This document shows positions 1 to 6,736 of a stretch of DNA of 12,006 nucleotides, one piece after another. The DNA lies in NCBI GenBank assembly GCA_933822405.4, contig CAKOGP040001989.1, positions 1-12,006 on the forward strand, given 5' to 3'. Below the pieces are notes generated by a model. It did not search any database and was not told where the DNA came from. It saw only the letters and a list, made by a program, of their open reading frames with translations. The position numbers and the translations under genes were made by a program. Numbering within the stretch: position 1 is the stretch's first letter; every line of letters begins with the position of its first letter. This stretch comes from Cylindrotheca closterium. Taxonomy: Eukaryota; Bacillariophyta; Bacillariophyceae; Bacillariales; Bacillariaceae.

Positions 1-565
1 GAAAATTTGGGGGGTTTAGGTGGCTATCTTGGGGGTAAAGAAAAAAAGGAAAAAGGAGAGGGAAAAAAAGAAGAGGGGAGATTCCGTTTTCCACCTCGTG
101 TTCTCATATCATATTCAATCCTTCGTGACTGTAGAAAAACGAATGGATGCTTATTAGGGGGACGATCAAGAAAACATAGAGAAATAATAAATTTAGCACG
201 GGGTTGACAGGGGGGTTCTGTTGATAAGACATGTCTTTTTATATACGCAAAAGACATTCTGCAAGACTCGCAACAAAGCTTGATTGGCCAATCATCTGTT
301 TTTCTTGAACTTCCAATTCAATATAATTTTGACTACATGGAACAAAACAAAGTTGAATGCGTGAAGTAGCTCAGCCAATCAGAAATCTTGCAAGCTATAC
401 CCTTGAAACTTCTCTCCAGTTCTCCAAAAGACCAATGATGTACGAACATAGAATGGTTGTCAGTCCATAGTAGAATAATTGAACACAAGGAAAACGCGGA
501 TGGAGCAAATACTAATAGTGCTACTACTACAACAAATCAATGATTTCGATACTGCATCTAGCATT
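1..565. other. Intergenic region left of the transposase gene
   Basis: I see no credible gene here. Short open frames on both strands are low-complexity or lack recognisable motifs. The stretch starts with runs of G (9-14 and 31-35), followed by a long purine tract. Between 281 and 436 it carries five CCAAT/ATTGG pentamers, including a perfect 12-bp palindrome GATTGGCCAATC at 282-293. This is the 3' flank of the minus-strand transposase gene, so it may hold that gene's poly(A) region, the left end of a mobile element, or the promoter of a gene lying further left. None of these is proven. Confidence 0.5.
37..81 (+). repeat. Uninterrupted 45-nt purine tract
   Basis: Every base from 37 to 81 on the plus strand is A or G, arranged as A-runs separated by short G-runs. 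It directly follows G-runs at 9-14 and 31-35. Mirror-like purine tracts can adopt triplex (H-DNA) structures and G-runs can form quadruplexes, but nothing here shows that either forms in the cell. It may be simple-sequence drift. Confidence 0.8.
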
Positions 566-3500
566 TTAATTCTCCCAATACTTGTAACCCTGCCCCTTTG
601 GGCACCATTGATCGTGAGGTGGTCTACCGAACACTGAACCGGACTTGGATCGCTCAAGGTACCCTGCAAATCTTGTGCAATTGAAAGGGTAATTCGGAAA
701 GCATCTGGACTTGCAAACAGTCCGGTTATATTGTGCAGATTGATTTGTGAAAAAGGCAAATGGATTTGGAGTCAAGGCAAATTGATTTGGAGTCAAAAAA
801 CCACTGGCCGTTGCAGCATGAACAGGGTTGAAAGTTGGATTGGTTGGAAGCATAGGGGGTGCAATGGCTTGGCATTGCAGGAATGCACTGCGATCTGCTG
901 CTTGTTGTTGCATAGTCTGCTGGGGTAAAGGCTGTGCAGCTGAACGATCGACCACTCGGGCAATACCACTCCTCCTCCTGGCAACACTTGTTGTTTGAGG
1001 CGATTCGTACTTGTCCTTGCAGTCATCGCAAAGACAAACCTTAGTTGAAGCAACAACTCCCTCCTGTTTGTTTCTTTCCATCTGGTCGGTGCAGTAATCG
1101 GAAAAGAAAACTTCCTTCTCATTTCCAACCTCTGGAACTCGGCACTCTTTGAACAAGGCACCAAAACCAAGCGATGTAGATTGTTGATTCAAATGATCTA
1201 GTAGGGAATGGTCCATGAAAATGGGCGTTCGGTCCATGTATTCTGGATGCTGTAAATTAGAACCTTTTTGGCGTTGCACCATGCAGTCATATCTCCACCT
1301 CGCACTGACATTGTGCTCAGCCGTACCTCGGGCAATGAGAGCATTTGCAAACTCCGATTTGCAACCAATATTTGCAAAATGGGCCAATAATTCATGAAAC
1401 TTCTCCAAGCTTGACTCAGCTCTTGAGCTTCTCCATTCGGTCAGCCCATGCTCCGCACTTGACTTCACTCCCCGGTAAGTGGCTGCACCTTCATGATCCA
1501 ATACGTATGGAACCTTTAAAAACTGTTCTCTGGTTGTGTCCTCTGTCTTGTAGGTGAAGACCTTTCGATCGCTATCGTCACTGACATCAATCCATGCTTT
1601 CAGCCAGTCTTTCAAATTTTCAATGATCTTTTCTGCCAAATGGAACTCCTTTCTTAACCACTTGTCATACCGTTGCTTGAACACCTTGGAAAAACGCATG
1701 TCAGTTAGCTCATCCACTGACAACTTTTCTCCAAGCAAACCATTGGTCACTGCCCCAACAAGTGCTGCCCAATCATCTTTGTTGTAGTTGTAAATACAAT
1801 CTTTCAACTGAACAAGACAAGGCCAGAAATGTTCACTCTTTGAATCAAGGGTGTCAACCATACGGCCCAGAAAGTGAAACAGCCCAAGGCGGCACTTGAC
1901 TCCCTTCCCAAGAGTTGCATCCCAAAATTGAACTCCATGCGGTATTGTGTCGGTTGTCAGTACCGATACATTCTTCAGTCGAGGCGCTGCTTGTGTCAAT
2001 CCATGGGATACATCACTCAACTTTGTCGTTGGAACAGCGTAGATCCCACCAATTTCACCAGTTCTTCCATTGTTGAAATCTGCAAAACACTTCATGCCAA
2101 TCGTTTTTTTGTCTCTATATGCCCTTGTCGCGGCAAAGGTGTGATCAAAAGCTGCTGTATCACCGCGTTCAAATCTAACAGACCGAATCTCTTGAGTGTA
2201 GCGTAAGACATTAGAATAACTGTAGGGTTGCAGTGAAGAATATTCTGCCTGTTGGTAGAGCCGCCGAATATTGTCGCCATTAGGCGGCCACTTGTTATTC
2301 ATGTAACTGTAGAAGTCTGGAAAAGGTTGGCTTGGCTTCTGGCTCAAATAAGTTCTCGCCTTTTCCAGATATCTATTTGCCATAGCACGAACCAGGAAAA
2401 GACTGCACTGCTCGCCATTTGCATAGGTCTTGAGGATGTGCTCAAAAAAAGCAATTCCATTTTTGTGGAGGTGAAATCCGCCTTCACTTGTGGCATACCT
2501 TGGTGGAACAGGGTAGGCTGTAGCAACATGAGCTGGCAGCATTTGTAGCAGTCGACCTTCGTTTGCATCAACTAGCTCCTTGCAAGAAAGACATATATAT
2601 TTCATGATAACCGCCCATGTGATGGCACCATCATGTCTCCAAATTGGAAATAGACTTCCTGGATTCTTTTTGAAATTCCTTTGAGTATGGACCAAAGAAC
2701 CGCGGGAGCACTTTGGACATGGCAAACGGAGGTTTGGAAAAGCAAGCTGCCAGTCAACATGTAGGATTTCGTCCCCTGAAAGGCAATGATAGGTTGGGCT
2801 TGGACTGTAGCTTGTGTCTTGCGGAAATATAAAGGATGTGCTCCCAAGCGGAAAGTATGCATTGTATGCTGTCATTGCAGTACGAAAAGCTTTAGTTTGC
2901 GGAAGGACAGAGTCAGCAGACTGGGGGCGCCGGTGCTCAAACTGAGAAATAATTAGATCAGTTGCAAGAATCACTCTTGGTGGTGCTTGTCGACCCAAGG
3001 CCCAAGATGGCTTTTTGTTGCGCTCCAACTCATCCATTCTTTCATCAATGCTCTGCTTCATATCCGTTACAAAGTCGCTGTCAATACCCATTGAATTAAG
3101 TTGCTGTGTATTGTAGCCCACACTTCCAGCAATAATGTTGATTGGTGGCTCTTTCTTTTTCCTCTGAGGTGCAGCATTTTCACGATGAACATTTGTTGTA
3201 TAGTCCAACATAGTGTTGGATTGCGGCGTTGTTTTTCTCTTTGTCCTCCCCTCACAGAGATCATGGTGGCCTGCCTTATATTTTGCTAATGCCTCTGGTC
3301 CAAGAAATTTCTTGATATGGCATCGTCTGCAATGGAATGTAGGAAGAAAAGGAAGGCTCCCTCCAACTTGCCTTCGAGAAAGTTGCTGCTTTGGGCGCTT
3401 GATCTTGGTGCCTCTTTTCTTGGCAGCTTTGATGCTGCCATTGCAGTTTTGCGATTGGATTCCCATATCGGTGTATGAAGGAAAGTATCCAACAAACCTT

Positions 3501-3679
3501 CCAACTTGCTGTGCCAACAATTGCTGTTGATGTTGCTGATGTTGTTGTCGTTGGAGCCGATCCTTTTCAATGCTGAGTTTCCACCTTTCGAACCCCGGAT
3601 CAGCAGTGTTCTGTGCCAGCTGTTGGTTTGCTGCTGCCATGATATTTTCGGCTTCTTCTAGTAGAATTTCAGAAGGCAT
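566..3679 (-). CDS. DDE-type transposase-like protein with zinc-binding Cys clusters
   Basis: Intact single-exon gene, about 1037 aa. I start it at 3679, the first in-frame ATG (A at -3); the frame is open further upstream but has no ATG there. Reading from the N-terminus it has a Gln/His-rich coil (~45-57), then a basic region. A Cys/His cluster follows (C117-x2-C120 ... H139-x2-C142), and then a Cys4 zinc ribbon (CPKC 321-324 with CLSC 363-366). Next is a probable RNase H-like core: D512 in AFDHTF, D577 in LTTDTIP, a conserved-looking GLFHF at 599-603, and a helix SSLEKFHELLAHF with E759 (or E755) as third acid. A CLCDDC cluster lies at 882-887 and the tail is Pro/Asn/Gln-rich. The ribbon-plus-RNase H order recalls eukaryotic transposase-derived proteins of the DUF6729 kind; that assignment is from memory of the family. 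It may be an active element's transposase or a domesticated copy. No disabling mutation is visible. Confidence 0.7.
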   Translation of the reverse strand: MPSEILLEEAENIMAAANQQLAQNTADPGFERWKLSIEKDRLQRQQHQQHQQQLLAQQVGRFVGYFPSYTDMGIQSQNCNGSIKAAKKRGTKIKRPKQQLSRRQVGGSLPFLPTFHCRRCHIKKFLGPEALAKYKAGHHDLCEGRTKRKTTPQSNTMLDYTTNVHRENAAPQRKKKEPPINIIAGSVGYNTQQLNSMGIDSDFVTDMKQSIDERMDELERNKKPSWALGRQAPPRVILATDLIISQFEHRRPQSADSVLPQTKAFRTAMTAYNAYFPLGSTSFIFPQDTSYSPSPTYHCLSGDEILHVDWQLAFPNLRLPCPKCSRGSLVHTQRNFKKNPGSLFPIWRHDGAITWAVIMKYICLSCKELVDANEGRLLQMLPAHVATAYPVPPRYATSEGGFHLHKNGIAFFEHILKTYANGEQCSLFLVRAMANRYLEKARTYLSQKPSQPFPDFYSYMNNKWPPNGDNIRRLYQQAEYSSLQPYSYSNVLRYTQEIRSVRFERGDTAAFDHTFAATRAYRDKKTIGMKCFADFNNGRTGEIGGIYAVPTTKLSDVSHGLTQAAPRLKNVSVLTTDTIPHGVQFWDATLGKGVKCRLGLFHFLGRMVDTLDSKSEHFWPCLVQLKDCIYNYNKDDWAALVGAVTNGLLGEKLSVDELTDMRFSKVFKQRYDKWLRKEFHLAEKIIENLKDWLKAWIDVSDDSDRKVFTYKTEDTTREQFLKVPYVLDHEGAATYRGVKSSAEHGLTEWRSSRAESSLEKFHELLAHFANIGCKSEFANALIARGTAEHNVSARWRYDCMVQRQKGSNLQHPEYMDRTPIFMDHSLLDHLNQQSTSLGFGALFKECRVPEVGNEKEVFFSDYCTDQMERNKQEGVVASTKVCLCDDCKDKYESPQTTSVARRRSGIARVVDRSAAQPLPQQTMQQQAADRSAFLQCQAIAPPMLPTNPTFNPVHAATASGFLTPNQFALTPNPFAFFTNQSAQYNRTVCKSRCFPNYPFNCTRFAGYLERSKSGSVFGRPPHDQWCPKGQGYKYWEN
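754..795 (+). repeat. Two tandem 21-bp units in the transposase tail
   Basis: Positions 754-774 and 775-795 are tandem copies that differ at a single base. On the minus strand they encode successive seven-residue units, TPNQFAL and TPNPFAF, and a looser third unit, FTNQSAQ, follows. The repeat lies in the low-complexity C-terminal tail and keeps frame, so it looks like a recent in-frame slippage duplication. Confidence 0.85.
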
Positions 3680-4448
3680 GTTGGAATCTTTGATGATGAA
3701 GTAAAGGGGGGGGCTGCTAATATGCAATTGTCGAGGGCTTCAAGGTGAAATGTAGAGATGCCATCAATTGGGAACTGTGCGACATTGGGAAAGACGAATG
3801 TCGTGTAAATGACGGCTAATTTATTAGAGCACACGGCATGGCATGTGCAAAAGAAAGACACATTTCGACCAATCAGATCTATCGAACAAGAGCCTATCGG
3901 CCAAAACCCCCTACAGGCGCCGCCTCCACTTCATGACTCGATGTTTAGCGTGATTGGCCTAGGATGATTGCATACTACGAATTGTACCAAACGGGATTAT
4001 GCCAGTCCTCCATACGGTACGTAAGTAAGAGGTGTGGATATAATCATTCTGAATTGCTTCAGAAGATCATGGTTCCTTAGCTCTTCATCGTCTCATCTTG
4101 CACTTGGCAAAAAGAATGTTTCTGCCACGCCTTCGTTTGCCATGCCGATCGTCCCCGAAATTTCGTCCAATAATTACCGTTACTTCGCTTAAGCGACTGA
4201 CAACATGACTGTTGGCGTGAAGACAGATATCTTCTCGTGCCAGTCCGTCTACCGTCTTGCCTGATCATGCAATGACATCATTGGCGGACGGAAACCCTAT
4301 CTGGCCCTCCAAGAAGATCAGAATGACATTAAAATTGACATGCTCGCGCTTTCGGTGCAATAGAGAATAAGAGAGAAGGAGACCTTGGCAAATCTTTTTT
4401 ATTGTGATAGAGGTAAATCCGTGACACACCTGTCAACATACCGTAATA
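3680..4448. other. Intergenic region between divergent genes
   Basis: This 769-bp stretch separates the starts of the transposase gene (minus) and the UVR-like plastid gene (plus), so it should contain both promoters. It carries CCAAT/ATTGG pentamers at 3767, 3784, 3869 and 3953, two of them as CCAATCA, the heptamer also seen on the far side of the transposase. A minus-strand open frame at 4077-4268 has no recognisable features and I do not call it. No TATA box or terminal inverted repeat could be assigned with confidence. Confidence 0.5.
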
Positions 4449-5123
4449 ATGCGGCGGTCAATATGCTCTTCTCTTTCCACGTGTTATTTCTGGATCATCG
4501 TCACCAATAATGGTGCATCTCATGCTTGGATCAGTACAAGTACAAGTACACCTACACGTACACGTATATCCACTAGCAGTAGTAGAACAAGGATATCTTT
4601 TGCAATTCCTCCTCGACCAACCACCACCACCACACCCTCCACTTCCAGCACACAACGATCATTATTCGATGATTCATCATTCTCCATTTCGGAAATTTCG
4701 GATAGTGATGCACTTGAATTTACTACTTTGAACAGTACTCCATTCTTGGTAGCATTGGTAGCCATATGCATTGGTGTCGCTGCCCAGACCTTTATCAATC
4801 AAATGCTCGAGGGTGATCAAGGGTTGGGAGCCTTTTTGAAGGATGGAGCGGGGTACAACAAGTCGGGATTTCGACAACCGCCAAAGCAAGGAGGAGATGA
4901 AAAGAGGGACCCGTTGCCCTGGTTGCAATTGCCCAAATTGGATTTTGTCGAAGTGGCAGGACAGCAAGATGATAGTCTGGCATTTGCCAAATTGGAAGAA
5001 TTGCGAGTCCAAATGAATGAACAGTTGGATTTGGGGAATATGGAACAAGCTTCGAGATTAAAAGAACAATTGGAAGAAGTCATGGATGCGGCAGGCATAG
5101 AATATACAGCGGAAATGGAATAG
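4449..5123 (+). CDS. Plastid-targeted membrane protein with UVR-like C-terminus
   Basis: 224 aa, single exon, starting at an ATG with A at -3. Residues 1-26 form a short signal peptide ending GASHA, with Trp27 at +1, the diatom ASAF-type site (F, W, Y or L allowed). A Ser/Thr/Arg-rich transit-like stretch follows (~28-70). One membrane helix lies at about 98-115 (TPFLVALVAICIGV...). After it come a conserved-looking stroma- or lumen-facing segment (RDPLPWLQLPKLDFVEVAG, 153-171) and a charged helical hairpin at about 181-212 (LEELRVQMNEQLDLGNMEQA...). That spacing of Leu, Glu and Ala resembles the UVR motif of UvrB/UvrC, Clp and EXECUTER-type plastid proteins. I infer a thylakoid or envelope protein; the function is unknown. 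The UVR match is by eye. The gene is divergent from the transposase and convergent with the LDLa-module gene. Confidence 0.75.
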   Translation: MRRSICSSLSTCYFWIIVTNNGASHAWISTSTSTPTRTRISTSSSRTRISFAIPPRPTTTTTPSTSSTQRSLFDDSSFSISEISDSDALEFTTLNSTPFLVALVAICIGVAAQTFINQMLEGDQGLGAFLKDGAGYNKSGFRQPPKQGGDEKRDPLPWLQLPKLDFVEVAGQQDDSLAFAKLEELRVQMNEQLDLGNMEQASRLKEQLEEVMDAAGIEYTAEME

Positions 5124-5710
5124 AGTATGAATATAGAGGATATTACAATAGAATGAATGCTCCGAACTGTCAAGCACTTATTGTCTTATGTCCGTCTTTA
5201 TCAAAGTCATCTCATACTCATGGCTTGGCTTGGATCAGCGGTGCAGATTAGAAAGGGATTGTTACAACAATCCCTACCCCTTGAACACCTTAGAAGCATT
5301 GAAGCACTACTATACAGACTCCTTCATTCAAGCAATGGTGCAGTAAATTGTGACACTGCTCCGGGCTACAGACCATTCGTAATGGATGATTGGTTCATTC
5401 ATTCATTCATTCATTCAGGTACTTGAATATCTCACGGTGTCGTATCGCAGCAATCCTCCTACTTCATCGCTACAAGTAAACCAGGCGATTGATTCCTCTT
5501 TGGATAATAATAGAGTCGGAATCAAGTCATTACGACCCCAACATTGACCAGGAACACCATCTTCCCAAACTAACCATGGTTGAAGCGGTTTGTATTTTGC
5601 AACATCGAAGGATTTACAGTACCCATGTTGGTCGCATACCTGAGAAATGCAATATTATCCTCCTTAGCATTCATTACCTCACTCATTCCTGACAATGATG
5701 ATTCATTCCA
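5124..5710. other. Convergent intergenic region
   Basis: Lies between the 3' ends of the UVR-like gene (plus) and the LDLa-module gene (minus), so it should hold both poly(A) sites. It contains a (TTCA)6 microsatellite and a 75-codon minus-strand open stretch (5639-5415). That stretch follows a good acceptor-like TTTCTCAG but does not join the upstream exon in frame through a canonical donor, so I treat it as a question rather than a gene. Plus-strand open frames here (5157-5426, 5489-5692, 5580-5816) look like chance. Confidence 0.5.
5394..5417 (+). repeat. (TTCA)6 microsatellite
   Basis: Six exact copies of TTCA from 5394 to 5417. On the minus strand this reads (TGAA)6. A related imperfect TGAA array on the plus strand lies inside the intron of the neighbouring gene at about 6069-6100. 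Confidence 0.95.
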
Positions 5711-6412
5711 TTACGTCTCATCACTCCCATCCGGACAATCCTTGACACCATCATGGACCCTCGAAGCGTATATCCGTTTGGAAGGATCGGACTTGCACGC
5801 AAACATCTCCTGTTGAATGACCAAATGGGAACACGCCGAGGTTGCTGGTTCATCACTTCCATCGGCGCAGTCGCAATAATCATCATTTTCAAATCCTGTA
5901 ACACCATTGGGACAGACTACTTGACGGGAGGATCCATGTTTGCCACGAATTCCAGTGGCCTTGTTTTTGCGGTTCTGTTCGAGTTTGTGATAAAGATATT
6001 GCATTTCGTGTTGGACTTGGTGGTGAAAGTCGACTTTCAAAAACGAAGAAAGGAAAAAAAAAGACAGGAATGAATAAATGAATAAGTGAATGAATGAATG
6101 GTTAGCTAACAAAAGGTGCTATGATGGAACAATTCATTGACAATCAACAATCAACAACCACAACGTACCTTGTGTCCAGGAAAATGGAAGCAGCATCAAC
6201 GACAAAGACCCAGATACAATAGTCGCACACATTCCTTTTAGAAATAATGTACACCACACTTTGAGTCGAGTTCGTTTTCGCAGTCGCTTTCGGCTCTTTT
6301 CTGCAATCCCACTGGTTGTGGGAAGACTACTCGAGGACGGGGCACTGTGGAGTGGAAGCAGCACGCCTCCACTAGGAACATTTCGTCGCAAACGCAATTG
6401 CGAAGCATCCAT
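5711..6412 (-). CDS. Membrane-anchored protein with glucosidase II beta-type paired LDLa modules (two exons)
   Basis: Predicted CDS joins 6412-6169 to 6033-5711, giving 188 aa. A basic N-terminus (RKRLRKRTRLK, 41-51) precedes one membrane helix (~52-78), so it is probably a type II protein whose C-terminus faces the ER or Golgi lumen. Next come a short helical stretch (~85-105) and two LDLa-like modules. The first runs C122 to C149 and includes NDDYCDCADGSDEPATSAC. The second starts at C161 and ends with SRVHDGVKDCPDGSDE (172-187). This pairing is characteristic of the N-terminus of glucosidase II beta subunit (PRKCSH), where the acidic DGSDE loops bind calcium. The rest of that subunit, including the MRH lectin domain, is absent. 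The second module keeps only two Cys where the family normally has CDCC. Its role is unknown; a calcium-dependent lumenal adaptor is possible. The stop immediately after DGSDE leaves the true 3' end open to question. Confidence 0.7.
6034..6168 (-). other. Predicted 135-nt intron in the LDLa-module gene
   Basis: The donor is CAAG|GTACGT with the G of GT at 6168. The acceptor follows a long pyrimidine tract and ends TTTTGAAAG at 6034. Exon 1 leaves one base and exon 2 supplies TC, giving GTC (Val82), so the frame from the membrane anchor enters the LDLa modules without interruption. The intron contains an imperfect TGAA/TTCA tetranucleotide array. Confidence 0.8.
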
Positions 6413-6736
6413 GATTATGTGCTATATTTGCTTTCTTTCTATATAGTAGTGGAGCAGCAGGCTCTAATGTCCGTCTAATGAGGTGCTGTTGCCATGTGTT
6501 CAGGAGAGTACTCACATATATTATGGCAACAGTCCGATATGACCAAATATTTTGGTCGGTTGTAGTCGGAGAAGTCCTTTGGTCAAGGTAAGATCGGTAT
6601 GTATTGTACTGTACTGTAGGTAGTTGAGACACAACTGTGTACTGCTCCCTGAGGTAGTATATCTCATCTTTGCTTGCAATACACTAGGTTTTATATCTTA
6701 GAAATTAAAATATGGATAATATATTTTAATGGAGTG
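6413..6736. other. Intergenic region between two same-strand genes
   Basis: 324 bp between the stop of the GGQ protein gene and the start of the LDLa-module gene, both on the minus strand. It should contain the poly(A) site of the first and the promoter of the second. An inverted repeat GACCAAA/TTTGGTC with a 3-nt spacer lies at 6541-6557. No gene is visible. Confidence 0.55.

Noticed and set aside
3680..3727. A longer transposase N-terminus beginning at 3727
   Set aside because: The codon there is TTG, not ATG, and a eukaryotic start is much more likely at the ATG at 3679.
9..3914. Possible terminal inverted repeats: GGGGGGTTTAGGTGGC at 9-24 and the complement of GGCCAAAACCCCCTAC at 3899-3914
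   Set aside because: Only about 10 of 14 bases pair, the match is G-rich and low complexity, and no target-site duplication is visible.
4077..4268. 63-codon minus-strand open frame in the intergenic region
   Set aside because: Short, with no recognisable motif, no signal or membrane segment and no neighbouring exon that joins it.
6034..6112. Starting the LDLa-module protein at 6112 without splicing
   Set aside because: The extra N-terminus would be translated from the TGAA array and pyrimidine tract. The spliced model gives a proper membrane anchor and joins in frame at good GT and AG sites.
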